In this document: positions 15,768-24,237 of the stretch, piece by piece | How positions within the stretch are numbered: position 1 is the stretch's first letter | Layout of the letters: the number at the start of each line of letters is the position of its first letter | NCBI RefSeq assembly: GCF_040187885.1 | Contig: NZ_JBDPLH010000001.1 | Coordinates: forward strand, 496,001-560,000 | Direction: 5' to 3' | Length of the DNA: 64,000 bases | From: Roseateles_E cavernae | GTDB taxonomy: Bacteria; Pseudomonadota; Gammaproteobacteria; Burkholderiales; Burkholderiaceae_C | Translations under genes and position numbers: made by a program | The notes under the pieces: model-generated | Databases searched by the model: none | What the model was told of the DNA's origin: nothing | What the model saw: only the letters and a program-made list of their open reading frames with translations

Positions 15768-17636
15768 ATGAACCAACCTCTGATGGAAGGGCTGCGCTTG
15801 AACGTGCCCGCCTATGTGAAGCACCAGCGCCTGATCGCCTGGGTGGCCGAGATCGCCGCGCTGACCGAAGCGCGCGATGTCTATTGGTGCGACGGCAGCC
15901 AGGCCGAGTACGAGCGCCTGTGCCAGCAGCTGGTCGAGGCCGGTACCTTCAAGAAACTCAATCCCGAGCTGCGCCCCAACAGCTTCCTGGCCTGCTCCGA
16001 CCCCAGCGATGTGGCGCGCGTCGAAGACCGCACCTATATCTGCTCGCCGGACAAGGCCGACGCCGGCCCGACCAATAACTGGATGGCCCCGGCCGAGATG
16101 CGCGCGCTGCTGCAGACCGGCGACGCTGCGCTGTTCAAGGGCGCGATGCGCGGCCGCACCCTCTATGTCGTGCCCTTCAGCATGGGCCCGCTGGGCTCGC
16201 CGATTGCGCATATCGGCGTCGAGCTGTCCGACAGCCCCTATGTGGCGGTGAATATGCGCATCATGACCCGCATGGGTCGCAAGGTGCTGGACGTGCTGGG
16301 CGACAACGGCGAGTTCGTCCCCTGCGTGCACACGGTCGGCGCGCCGCTGGCGGCCGGCCAGGCCGATGTGTCCTGGCCCTGCAACAAGACCAAGTACATC
16401 GTCCACTACCCCGAGACCCGCGAGATCTGGTCTTACGGTTCGGGCTATGGCGGCAATGCGCTGCTGGGCAAGAAGTGCTTCGCACTGCGCATCGCCTCCA
16501 CCATGGGCAAGGAGCAAGGCTGGCTGGCCGAGCACATGCTGATCCTGGGCGTCACCAAGCCCGACGGCAAGAAGTTCCATGTCGCCGCCGCCTTCCCCAG
16601 CGCCTGCGGCAAGACCAATTTCGCGATGCTGATCGCACCCAAGGCCTTCGCCGGCTGGAAGGTCACGACCATCGGCGACGACATCGCCTGGATCAAACCC
16701 GGCGCCGACGGCAAGCTGCGGGCGATCAACCCCGAGGCCGGTTATTTCGGCGTGGCCCCGGGCACCAACGAGCTGACCAACTTCAACTGCATGGCCAGCC
16801 TGAAGCGCGACGTGATCTTCACCAACGTGGCGCTGACCGATGAGGGCGATGTCTGGTGGGAAGGCATGAGCGACACGCCGCCGGCGCACCTGATCGACTG
16901 GCAGGGCCAGGACTGGACCCCGGCAATCGCCAAGCAAACCGGCGCCAAGGCCGCCCACCCGAACGCCCGCTTCACCGTGGCCGCGACCAATAACCCGGCG
17001 CTGGATCCCGAGTGGGACAACCCCGAGGGCGTGGTCATCGATGCCTTCATCTTCGGTGGCCGCCGCTCGACCACCGTGCCGCTGGTGACCGAGGCGCGCG
17101 ACTGGGTCGAGGGCGTCTACATGGCCGCGACCATGGGTTCCGAGACCACCGCCGCCGCCGCCGGCCAGCAGGGCGTGGTGCGCCGCGATCCCTTCGCGAT
17201 GCTGCCCTTCATGGGCTACAACATGGCCGACTACTTCCAGCACTGGCTGGATCTGGGCAAGAAACTGCAGGCCAGCGGTGCCACCCTGCCCAAGATCTAC
17301 TGTGTCAACTGGTTCCGCAAGGGCGCCGACGGCAAGTTCGTCTGGCCCGGCTACGGCGAGAACATGCGCGTGCTGAAGTGGATGCTGGAGCGCGTCGAAG
17401 GCCAAGGGCACGGCGAAGAGCATGTGTTCGGCATCACGCCGAGCTACCAGGACCTGAACTGGGAAGGCCTGGACTTCAGCCCGGCCCAGTTCGAGCAGGT
17501 CACCAGCATCGACAAGGCCGCCTGGCAGACCGAGCTGGGCCTGCACGAGCAGCTGTTCGAGCAACTGGCCTACCACCTGCCGACCGAGTTGCCGGCCACC
17601 AAGGCCAAGATTGAGCAACGCCTGGCCGCCGAGTAA
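15768..17636 (+). CDS. pckG: Phosphoenolpyruvate carboxykinase (GTP)
   Basis: A 622-residue cytoplasmic enzyme converting oxaloacetate and GTP to phosphoenolpyruvate, the gluconeogenic entry step. The P-loop FPSACGKTNFAMLI (about residues 275-288) contains the hyper-reactive Cys of the GTP class. Other landmarks are RTYICSPDKADAGPTNNW, SMGPLGSPIAHIGVELSDS, IGDDIAWIKPGADG and NWFRKGADGKFVWPGYGEN. The ATG at 15768 is preferred; an in-frame ATG 15 bases upstream is in the leader hairpin. It stands alone and ends in a strong terminator. Confidence 0.98.
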   Translation: MNQPLMEGLRLNVPAYVKHQRLIAWVAEIAALTEARDVYWCDGSQAEYERLCQQLVEAGTFKKLNPELRPNSFLACSDPSDVARVEDRTYICSPDKADAGPTNNWMAPAEMRALLQTGDAALFKGAMRGRTLYVVPFSMGPLGSPIAHIGVELSDSPYVAVNMRIMTRMGRKVLDVLGDNGEFVPCVHTVGAPLAAGQADVSWPCNKTKYIVHYPETREIWSYGSGYGGNALLGKKCFALRIASTMGKEQGWLAEHMLILGVTKPDGKKFHVAAAFPSACGKTNFAMLIAPKAFAGWKVTTIGDDIAWIKPGADGKLRAINPEAGYFGVAPGTNELTNFNCMASLKRDVIFTNVALTDEGDVWWEGMSDTPPAHLIDWQGQDWTPAIAKQTGAKAAHPNARFTVAATNNPALDPEWDNPEGVVIDAFIFGGRRSTTVPLVTEARDWVEGVYMAATMGSETTAAAAGQQGVVRRDPFAMLPFMGYNMADYFQHWLDLGKKLQASGATLPKIYCVNWFRKGADGKFVWPGYGENMRVLKWMLERVEGQGHGEEHVFGITPSYQDLNWEGLDFSPAQFEQVTSIDKAAWQTELGLHEQLFEQLAYHLPTELPATKAKIEQRLAAE

Positions 17637-17660
17637 GCACTCGGCCTGCAGAAAAGACAA

Positions 17661-17684
17661 AGCCCGCTGAAAGCGGGCTTTTTT
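17661..17684 (+). terminator. Intrinsic terminator of pckG
   Basis: AGCCCGCT-GAA-AGCGGGCT followed by TTTTT, 25 bases after the pckG stop. Perfect 8-bp stem. Confidence 0.93.
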
Positions 17685-17717
17685 ACGTGCCAGCCGGTCG
17701 AAAAGACCGGCGGGACT

Positions 17718-17957
17718 TCAGCGGCGGCGGGCGTTGGCGGCGCGCAGCTCGGCGGCGAACGAGGGCATGCTGCTCTCGTACTGGGCGGCCAGGTCCAGCA
17801 GCTCGCGCTCGGCGCGGCGCTCGGCGGCCAGGGCCAGCTGAGCCTTGACGGAGGCGATCATGCGCAGCCACAGACGGGCGCCGATCGAGGCGAAGGAACC
17901 GCCGTGACGCACGTTGCGATGCAGGGGAAGACCGAAGGTTTGGGATGCGACGCTCAT
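17718..17957 (-). CDS. Small hypothetical protein, 79 aa
   Basis: A 79-residue, mainly helical, basic-ended protein (SFASIGARLWLRMIASVKAQ, then ALAAERRAERELLDLAAQYE). No signal peptide or membrane helix. It has AGAGAG upstream of the ATG and codon use like its neighbours. It is divergent from a LysR regulator and shares with it a 130-base AT-rich region containing a clear inverted repeat, so it may be that regulator's target. I do not recognise a family. Confidence 0.7.
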   Translation of the reverse strand: MSVASQTFGLPLHRNVRHGGSFASIGARLWLRMIASVKAQLALAAERRAERELLDLAAQYESSMPSFAAELRAANARRR

Positions 17958-18026
17958 GGCTTAACTCTCTGTGTTGAAGCTCTTTTGGAGCCGATGACGA
18001 GATTATGGGGTAAACCCTAGTTTTGA

Positions 18027-18051
18027 ATCCAATGAATCTTCGGCATTGGAT
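18027..18051. promoter_or_regulatory. LysR-type operator candidate (divergent promoter)
   Basis: ATCCAATG-N9-CATTGGAT, a perfect 8-bp dyad in the AT-rich gap between the 79-aa gene and the LysR gene at 18089. It lies about 38 bases before the LysR ATG and overlaps a TATATA-like -10 box. Dyad size and position fit an LTTR autoregulatory site. Confidence 0.6.
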
Positions 18052-18088
18052 ATATAAACAGAAGACATAACTCACGTTTTGGCCTGCG

Positions 18089-19030
18089 ATGAACTTCCGC
18101 ACCCTCGATCTGAACCTGCTGCGGGTCTTTGACGCGGTGATGGCCGAGCGCAGCCTGACCCGCGCCGCCCAGCGCCTGGCAATGACGCAGCCGGCCGTCA
18201 GCCATGCGCTGAAGCGGCTGCGCGAGACCCTGGGCGAGGAGCTGTTTGTGCGCCAGGCCTTCGGCATGAAGCCGACCTCGCGGGCCGAGGGCTTGTGGCC
18301 CGAGGTGCGCGCCGCACTGGACCGGCTGCGTCTGGTGCTGGACCCGGGCGACTACCAGCCCGATCAGCAGGAGCAGACCTTCCGGATCGCGATGGCCGAC
18401 GCCACCGCCGCGCTGGTGCTGCCGCCGCTGGTGGCCGAGCTGGAGCGCCTGCAGGCCCTGGCCAATATCCATGTGCTGCCGCTGACCACACGCGATCCGC
18501 GCTCGCTGCTGGAGCAGGGCGAGGCGGACTTCGCGCTGGGCTACTTCCCCGGCGCCGTCGCGGCGCTGCAGGCCCAGGGCGTGATGAGCGCGATCCGCCA
18601 GCACCGGCTGTACGAGAGCGAGTATGTCTGCGCGATGCGGCGCGACCATCCGTTGGCCGAGCTCGAGCTGGACCTGGACCGCTACTGCGCCGCCCACCAT
18701 CTGCTGGTCAGCTTCTCGGGCCGGCCTCATGGCTTTGTCGACGAGGCACTGACGGCGCTGGGGCGCAGCCGCCGCATCATGCTGACGGTCAACCAGTTCT
18801 TCACCGCCGGCCGCATCGTCGCGCAGTCCGATCTGCTGACCGTGCTGCCGGCCTCCTTTGTCGAAGCCACCGGCTACAAGCAGCGTCTGGTCGAGCGGCC
18901 GCTGCCGATGCCGCTGGCGCGGGTCCATGTGGACATGCTTTGGCATTTGCGCAACGAAGAACGCAGCGCCCAGCGCTGGATGCGCGAGCGGCTGGTGGAA
19001 GCGGCAACAGCGGCGACAATCGCCGCATGA
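18089..19030 (+). CDS. LysR-family transcriptional regulator (NodD/LinR-like group)
   Basis: A 313-residue LTTR with the start typical of the NodD/NahR-like group: MNFRTLDLNLLRVFDAVMAE, HTH RAAQRLAMTQPAVSHALKRL and REELFVRQ-like wing. The effector domain follows (FRIAMADATAALVLPPLVAE). The adjoining 79-aa gene is divergent across a perfect dyad. Its stop overlaps the start of the UPF0149/YecA gene (ATGA), so the two share a transcript. Inducer unknown. Confidence 0.92.
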   Translation: MNFRTLDLNLLRVFDAVMAERSLTRAAQRLAMTQPAVSHALKRLRETLGEELFVRQAFGMKPTSRAEGLWPEVRAALDRLRLVLDPGDYQPDQQEQTFRIAMADATAALVLPPLVAELERLQALANIHVLPLTTRDPRSLLEQGEADFALGYFPGAVAALQAQGVMSAIRQHRLYESEYVCAMRRDHPLAELELDLDRYCAAHHLLVSFSGRPHGFVDEALTALGRSRRIMLTVNQFFTAGRIVAQSDLLTVLPASFVEATGYKQRLVERPLPMPLARVHVDMLWHLRNEERSAQRWMRERLVEAATAATIAA

Positions 19031-19803
19031 GCCCCACCGCCCCCTCCTCCCGCGACCTGAGCGACGCCGAGTTCGCCGAACTCGACGAACTGCTTGCCAC
19101 CACCCCCGACCCGCTGGAAGCACTGGATGCCTCCATGCTGGACGGCTATCTGTGCGGCGTGCTGGTCCAGCCCCGCCTGATCGAGATCGACGAGTGGCTG
19201 CCCAATATCTTCGACTACGACGGCGGCGTGCTGCCCGACGAGGTCGACCCGGTCTGGCTGGCGCGCATCCGCGAGCTGGTCGAGCGCCGCCACACCGCGC
19301 TGAACCGCGCGATGGTGGAGGACGGCTGGTTCGACCCGGTCGTGCTGGACCTGGACGAGAACGCCACCCCCGAGGCCCCGTCGCCCGACGACGATGCCGA
19401 GCAGGCCGAGGCGCGCGCCACCTATGCCGAGATGAGCCCGATCTCGCGCACCCTGATGCCCTGGGTGGCCGGCTTCCAGCACGCCTGCCTGTGCTTTCCC
19501 GAGCTGGCCGATATGCCCGACGATGCGGTGATGGCCGCGCTGGCCCGCCTGTACCGCCATCTGCCGGCCGAGACGCCGGAAGAGAAGGAAATCGTCGCGA
19601 CCCTGGACCGTGAGCATCCGCTGAAAGACCTGGACGACGCGATCGAGGAACTGGTCGTCACGGTGGCCGATCTCTGCGATCTGACCCAGGAGCACCGCTA
19701 CCGGGTCGAGACGCTCAAGCGCGACGGCCCCAAGGTCGGCCGCAACGATCCCTGCCCTTGCGGCTCGGGGCGAAAGTACAAGGTCTGCCACGGGTCCAAC
19801 TAG
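19027..19803 (+). CDS. UPF0149/YecA-family protein with SEC-C zinc motif
   Basis: A 258-residue protein. The UPF0149 domain spans residues about 10-190 (LEALDASMLDGYLCGVLVQP; RRHTALNRAMVEDGWFDPVV; TLMPWVAGFQHACLCFPEL). The C-terminal SEC-C motif VGRNDPCPCGSGRKYKVCHG binds one zinc ion, as in SecA and YecA, and in relatives contacts the ribosome. Acidic linker at 120-140. A second, SEC-C-less paralogue is at 25549-26301. Coupled to the LysR gene upstream by ATGA. Confidence 0.93.
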   Translation: MSPTAPSSRDLSDAEFAELDELLATTPDPLEALDASMLDGYLCGVLVQPRLIEIDEWLPNIFDYDGGVLPDEVDPVWLARIRELVERRHTALNRAMVEDGWFDPVVLDLDENATPEAPSPDDDAEQAEARATYAEMSPISRTLMPWVAGFQHACLCFPELADMPDDAVMAALARLYRHLPAETPEEKEIVATLDREHPLKDLDDAIEELVVTVADLCDLTQEHRYRVETLKRDGPKVGRNDPCPCGSGRKYKVCHGSN

Positions 19804-19807
19804 CGCG

Positions 19808-20587
19808 ATGCGGCTGCAGCTGATCTCGGACCTTCACCTGGAGACCGAGAGCTACGAACCCCGCCCGGCACCCGGCGCCGAGCTGCTGGTGCTGGCCGGC
19901 GATGTCGACAGCACATGGCGCGGGCTGTCGCTGTTCCGCGACTGGCCGGTGCCGGTGCTGTTCGTGCCCGGCAATCATGAGTACGACGGTCGCGATGTCG
20001 ACAGCGCGCGCGCCGACCTGCACGCACTGGCCCGCGAGCTGGGTTTCGTGATGCTGGACGACGCCAGCCTGGTGATCAACGATGGCGAAGGTCGGCGCGT
20101 GCGCTTTGTCGGCAGCACGCGCTGGAGCGACTTCGACCTGTTCGGCACGGCCCAGCGCGAGCGCGCGATGCGGGCGGCCGGCTATTTCCAGCGCGTGATG
20201 GCGGCCACGCGCAACGGCCACCCCTTCGACGCTGCTGCGGTCCGTGACGAAGCACTGCACTGCCGCGACTGGCTGGCCCAGCAACTCGCACTCGGCGAGC
20301 AGGGCACGGGCTGGGACGCCACCGTCGTGATCACCCATTTCGCACCCAGCATCCAGAGCGCCGACCCGCGCTACGGCCGCCAGCCCGGCACCGCCAGTTT
20401 CTGCAACGACGACGAAGCACTGCTGGGCGGCGCACGGCTGTGGCTGCATGGGCATCTGCATTGCCGGCATGACTATCGGTTGAACGGCTGCCGGGTGCTG
20501 TGCAATGCCCGCGGCCACGCGCGCAAAGGCGAGGCCGACGGCCATGATGGCCAGCGCCTGATCGAGGTCTTCGACCAGCCGGCTTGA
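19808..20587 (+). CDS. Metallophosphoesterase
   Basis: A 259-residue calcineurin-like phosphoesterase with the metal-binding motifs in order: SDLHLE (D/H), LAGDVDSTWRG (D), FVPGNHEYDGRD (N/H), TVVITHFAPS (H) and LHGHLHCRHDY (H/H). Two metal ions in the active site are expected. The substrate is not predictable from sequence; small-nucleotide or phosphodiester hydrolysis is common. It starts 5 bases after the UPF0149 gene, so it is in the same operon. Confidence 0.92.
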   Translation: MRLQLISDLHLETESYEPRPAPGAELLVLAGDVDSTWRGLSLFRDWPVPVLFVPGNHEYDGRDVDSARADLHALARELGFVMLDDASLVINDGEGRRVRFVGSTRWSDFDLFGTAQRERAMRAAGYFQRVMAATRNGHPFDAAAVRDEALHCRDWLAQQLALGEQGTGWDATVVITHFAPSIQSADPRYGRQPGTASFCNDDEALLGGARLWLHGHLHCRHDYRLNGCRVLCNARGHARKGEADGHDGQRLIEVFDQPA

Positions 20588-20661
20588 CGAGAATCAAGCC
20601 GTGGGGGCCAGGTCTTGTGCCAGACTGTGCCGACAGCCTCAACAACACAGGAGCAGAGACT

Positions 20662-21084
20662 ATGAAAATCTTGGTCGCGGTCGACGGCAGTGCCTATACC
20701 AAGCGCATGCTGGCCTATCTGGCCGCCCACGACGAATGGCTGGGCAGCGCGCACCAGTACACCGTGGTCCATGCCGTGCCGGCCGTGCCGCCGCGCGCGG
20801 CCGCCGTGCTGGACAAGGAAGTGCTGAAAAGCTACTACGACGACGAGGCCGAGAAGGTCTTGAAGACCATCCGCAGCTTCTTCGGCAAACAGAAGATCCA
20901 GGCCGAATTCGTCAGCAAGGTCGGTCCGGCCGCCGATGTGATCGCCACGCTGGCCAACAAGGGCAAGTTCGACCTGCTGATGCTGGGTTCACACGGCCAC
21001 AGCAGCCTGGGCAATCTGGTGATGGGCTCGGTTGCCACCAAGGTGATGGCGCATTGCACCGCGCCGGTGCTGCTGGTGCGCTGA
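20662..21084 (+). CDS. Universal stress protein (UspA family)
   Basis: A 140-residue Usp fold protein: start MKILVAVDGSAYTKRMLAYL, and the nucleotide-binding loop GSHGHSSLGNLVMGSVATKV (G-2x-G-9x-G-S/T type) followed by CTAPVLLVR. This set is the ATP-binding kind, so it probably dimerises and binds ATP. The ATG has AGGAG 12 bases upstream. Downstream genes are convergent. Confidence 0.94.
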   Translation: MKILVAVDGSAYTKRMLAYLAAHDEWLGSAHQYTVVHAVPAVPPRAAAVLDKEVLKSYYDDEAEKVLKTIRSFFGKQKIQAEFVSKVGPAADVIATLANKGKFDLLMLGSHGHSSLGNLVMGSVATKVMAHCTAPVLLVR

Positions 21085-21099
21085 GCGGCGGGCGGGAAC

Positions 21100-21324
21100 T
21101 CAGTGACCGCTGCGCCGGCTCAGCCAGGCCAGCGGTGACTCCAGCGCGGTCCGGGCGGCGCGTTCCGACTCCAGCTCGTAAGGTGGCGGCTGGCTGCTCG
21201 CGTAGCCCTCGTCGCCCTCCAGGCTCGCTTCCATGCCGAAAGCCGTGCCGAGATCGGCCGGGTCATGCGCGTCGCTGGCAACTGAACTCTTGCGGAAAAA
21301 GCGCAAAGCTGGGGTGAATCGCAT
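21100..21324 (-). CDS. Small hypothetical protein, 74 aa
   Basis: A 74-residue protein beginning MRFTPALRFFRKSSVASDAH, with an acidic middle (PADLGTAFGMEASLEGDEGY) and an Arg/Ser-rich C-terminus. The ATG at 21324 has GAGG about 8 bases upstream; an extended in-frame version from 21441 is less plausible because it covers the promoter region. No family recognised. It converges with the universal stress gene. Confidence 0.55.
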   Translation of the reverse strand: MRFTPALRFFRKSSVASDAHDPADLGTAFGMEASLEGDEGYASSQPPPYELESERAARTALESPLAWLSRRSGH

Positions 21325-21393
21325 ATCGAACCTCGCAAGTGTTCGTGGCTGAGGGGCTGCGTCCAGTGTGCGCCGCTGCGCCCGCAGAAGAAT

Positions 21394-21405
21394 CCCCAAA
21401 GTGGG
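21394..21405. promoter_or_regulatory. CCCCAA-GTGGG palindrome (site A)
   Basis: CCCCAAAGTGGG lies 70 bases upstream of the 74-aa minus-strand gene. CCCCTGTAGTTG follows 11 bases later. The same two-part arrangement recurs at 26894 and half of it at 21524. Confidence 0.4.
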
Positions 21406-21523
21406 TGGAAAAGCCCCTGTAGTTGGGAAAACCGCACGCAATCACATTTGGCAACAATCCGATGCAGCGCCGCGCCGCGTCATCGGGCCTACTGCCTGGC
21501 TGATTTGATAGGTGTTGCACCAT

Positions 21524-21533
21524 CCCACTTGGG
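21524..21533. promoter_or_regulatory. CCCACTTGGG palindrome (site C)
   Basis: CCCACTTGGG sits inside the longer dyad CCATCC-N10-GGATGG (21520-21541), about 85 bases upstream of the 54-aa plus-strand gene. It resembles sites A and B. Confidence 0.4.
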
Positions 21534-21615
21534 TAGGATGGCTGTGACCCTGGCTGCGGCTTAAGCTGCGCCCCTCGCACAGGCAAACCCGCCCGTGCGA
21601 CAACAAAAAGATCCG

Positions 21616-21780
21616 ATGAACTTTGAAGTCCTCACCTGGCTCAGCCGGGCCATTGTCGGCGCCGTCGTGCTGAGCACCTTGTGGCTGGCCGCCATCACCG
21701 AAAGCACCCAGCAGCGCCCCCGCTTCGTTGCCGGCGTGAGTGTCAACGCCGACGCCCTGCCCATCGAGCCCGAGCGCTAA
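21616..21780 (+). CDS. Small membrane peptide, 54 aa (tentative)
   Basis: A 54-residue peptide with one hydrophobic helix (AIVGAVVLSTLWLAAITEST) and a polar tail ending LPIEPER. The ATG has only a weak AAAGA upstream. Codon use fits the neighbours and the stop overlaps the convergent ArgP-like gene by 4 bases. No family recognised; it may be a real small membrane protein or chance coding. Confidence 0.45.
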   Translation: MNFEVLTWLSRAIVGAVVLSTLWLAAITESTQQRPRFVAGVSVNADALPIEPER

Positions 21781-22709
21781 GCCGAGCCCAGCGACTTCTT
21801 GGCCCCCAGGGCCAGCGCCTGGCCGATCTGGTCCAGCAGGGCCACCCGGGTCGGCGCGGCCACCAACTCCGACACCAGCTTCCATTGGTGCCAATACAGC
21901 GTCACGTCGACGCTAATCTCGGGCCTCAGACAGACCAGCTCGCCGCTGGCGATCAACGGCCGCACCTGTAGCTCAGGCGCAACACCGACCCCCCAGCCCA
22001 TGCCCACGGCCCGCACATAGGCCTCGCTGGACGGCACATAGCGTTCGCGCAGGCGCGGCGCACGCACGCCAAAAGCCTTGGCCACCCAGAGCACCTGGGT
22101 GTCATCCTTGCGGTTGAACACCAGGAAAGGCGTCTGGGCGAAGTTGCCGGCCGTCAGCCCGCTCGGCAGCTGCTCGCGCATGAAGTCCGGGCTGGCCACC
22201 GCGACATAGCGCATCACCCCCAGTGGCTGCACCGTACAGCCGCGCAGCGCCTGGCGGACCGTGCTGACGCAGCCCAACACCTCGCCCTGGCGCAGCCAGT
22301 CATGGGTGAAGTCCTGGTCGTCGACCACCAGTTCCAGCCCATAGCCCTCGCGCAGCCCCTGCTGCACCACCGGCTCCAGCGCCGGTAGCACCCAGGTGGC
22401 CAGGCTGTCGGCATTGATCGCGATCGCCACGCGCTCATGCGGCGCGGCGCGCGCACCCAGCTCGCGCACCACATCGCTGCGCAGTGCCTGCAGCTGGCGT
22501 GCAAAGCGCAGCAGCACCTTGCCGCCCTCGGTCAGCCGCAGCGGCCGCGAACGCACCACCAGCAGCTGGCCGACCTGGGCCTCCAGGCTGCGCAGGCGCT
22601 GCGAGACCGCGCTCTGCGTGATCGCCAGGCGCTGGGCAGCGCGCTCGAAACTGCGTTCATCGGCCAGCGCGGCCAGGCAGTCGAGCCCGGCGGAGTCGAG
22701 GTCTTTCAT
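21777..22709 (-). CDS. ArgP/LysG-family LysR regulator
   Basis: A 310-residue LTTR. The start LDSAGLDCLAALADERSFER with the HTH AAQRLAITQSAVSQRLRSLE and the long effector domain (WVLPALEPVVQQGLREGYGL; VSTVRQALRGCTVQPLGVMR) is characteristic of ArgP (IciA)/LysG, which senses lysine and arginine and normally drives argO/lysE exporters. Here it is divergent from a D-amino-acid dehydrogenase gene, 154 bases away, with no exporter in view. That suggests basic or D-amino acid catabolism as its target. Confidence 0.9.
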   Translation of the reverse strand: MKDLDSAGLDCLAALADERSFERAAQRLAITQSAVSQRLRSLEAQVGQLLVVRSRPLRLTEGGKVLLRFARQLQALRSDVVRELGARAAPHERVAIAINADSLATWVLPALEPVVQQGLREGYGLELVVDDQDFTHDWLRQGEVLGCVSTVRQALRGCTVQPLGVMRYVAVASPDFMREQLPSGLTAGNFAQTPFLVFNRKDDTQVLWVAKAFGVRAPRLRERYVPSSEAYVRAVGMGWGVGVAPELQVRPLIASGELVCLRPEISVDVTLYWHQWKLVSELVAAPTRVALLDQIGQALALGAKKSLGSA

Positions 22710-22863
22710 AAGTTCTCTTAATGTACTCCGACAAATATGAATGTACCTTCATGAATACGGTGACCGTGCCGACAATCCGACGACGCCGCAGCTGCGTCGG
22801 CAACCGCCATGGCTGCGACAAGTCCTGGGGCGGTCTGGGTCTGCAATTCTTGATGGAGCCGTT

Positions 22864-24177
22864 ATGAAAATCGTCGTGTTGGGCGCGGGCATTATTGGCG
22901 TCAGCACCGCCTGGTATCTGCTGGAGCAGGGCCATGAGGTCACGGTGGTTGATCGGCAGCCCGATGCTGCACTGGAGACCAGCTTTGCCAATGGCGCGCA
23001 GATCTCGGTCAGCTTCTGCGAGCCCTGGGCCAATGCCGGCGCGCCCTTCAAGGTGGCCAAATGGCTGTTGCGCGAGGACTCGCCGCTGCTATTCCGCCCA
23101 CGCATGGACCCGGCGCAGTGGCGCTGGGGCCTGAGCTTCCTGACCCAGTGCACGACCTCGGCCTTCGAGCGTAATGTCGAGCAGCTGGTACAGCTGGGCC
23201 GCTACAGCCATGCCTCGCTGAAGACCCTGGTCGCGCAGACGGGCATCGAGTACGAGCGCCTGGAGCGCGGCATCCTGCACTTCTTCTCCAGCCAGGCTGA
23301 CTTCGAAGCCGGCGCGGTCGGGGCCGAGATCATGCGCCGCCATGGCGTCGACCGCCGCGTGCTGAACCGCGACGAGGTGCTGAAGGTCGAGCCGGCCCTG
23401 GCCGCCTTCGGCCCCCATATCCACGGCGGCACCTTCACGCCCAGCGACGAATCAGGCGATGCGCGCGTCTTCACACAAAAGCTGGCCCAGCTGTGCGCCG
23501 AACGCGGCGCCACCTTTCTGTGGAACCACGATGTGCTGGCGCTGGAACACAGCGGCGGCCAGATCACGGGCGCCCAGGTCGCCTCGCGGGAAACCGGCAA
23601 GAAGCTCGCGCTGAAGGCCGATGCCTATGTCGCGGCGATGGCCTCGTACACGCCGGCCCTGCTGAAGCCGCTCGGCGAATACCTGGCCATCTACCCGGCC
23701 AAGGGCTATTCGGCCACCTTGCGGCTGAAGAAGCCGGAGCAGGCCAGCGTCGTCAGCCTGCTCGACGACGGCCGCAAGATCGCGATCTCCCGCCTGGGCG
23801 ACCAGATCCGCATCGCCGGCACCGCCGAGCTGGCCGGCTTTGACACCGGCCTGGACAGCCCCACCTCGCGGGCCCGCTGCGCCTCACTGGTCAAGCGCTA
23901 CGAGGAGCTGTTCCCCGGCGTGGCCGACACCAGCGAGCCCAACTACTGGACCGGCCTGCGCCCCAGCACGCCGACCAACATCCCCTATATCGGCCGCAGC
24001 AAGAAGGCGAGCAACCTCTGGCTCAATGCCGGCCATGGCACCCTGGGCTGGACCCATGGCGCCGGCTCCGGCCATGCGCTGGCCGAGCTGATGGCCGGCC
24101 GCGCGCCGGAGATGGATTTCGCCTTCTACGGCGATGCCCTGCCGGCCAAGCCGATCCGGAGCATGGCGCCGGCCTGA
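22864..24177 (+). CDS. dadA: D-amino acid dehydrogenase DadA
   Basis: A 437-residue FAD protein of the DAO family: dinucleotide motif IVVLGAGIIGVSTAWYLLEQ, substrate-pocket segment FANGAQISVSFCEPWANAGA diagnostic of DadA, and the C-terminal FAD closure YWTGLRPSTPTNIPYIGRSK with NAGHGTLGWTHGAGSGHALA. It oxidises D-amino acids to 2-oxo acids and ammonia, passing electrons to the respiratory chain at the inner membrane face. The ATG at 22864 starts exactly at the FAD motif. Probably controlled by the divergent ArgP-like gene. Confidence 0.94.
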   Translation: MKIVVLGAGIIGVSTAWYLLEQGHEVTVVDRQPDAALETSFANGAQISVSFCEPWANAGAPFKVAKWLLREDSPLLFRPRMDPAQWRWGLSFLTQCTTSAFERNVEQLVQLGRYSHASLKTLVAQTGIEYERLERGILHFFSSQADFEAGAVGAEIMRRHGVDRRVLNRDEVLKVEPALAAFGPHIHGGTFTPSDESGDARVFTQKLAQLCAERGATFLWNHDVLALEHSGGQITGAQVASRETGKKLALKADAYVAAMASYTPALLKPLGEYLAIYPAKGYSATLRLKKPEQASVVSLLDDGRKIAISRLGDQIRIAGTAELAGFDTGLDSPTSRARCASLVKRYEELFPGVADTSEPNYWTGLRPSTPTNIPYIGRSKKASNLWLNAGHGTLGWTHGAGSGHALAELMAGRAPEMDFAFYGDALPAKPIRSMAPA

Positions 24178-24237
24178 ATAGGCGATCCGCACGGGGCTCG
24201 CTACAATCCGCGCCCCCTCTCCTGATGCCGGATCTCC

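Noticed and set aside
15699..17660. Long minus-strand frame antisense to pckG
   Set aside because: Low-complexity Ala/Gly/His composition and complete overlap with an unambiguous pckG.
17693..17711. GCCGGTC-GAAAA-GACCGGC hairpin as a second terminator
   Set aside because: It has a perfect stem but no U-tract on either strand; the pckG terminator just upstream is sufficient.
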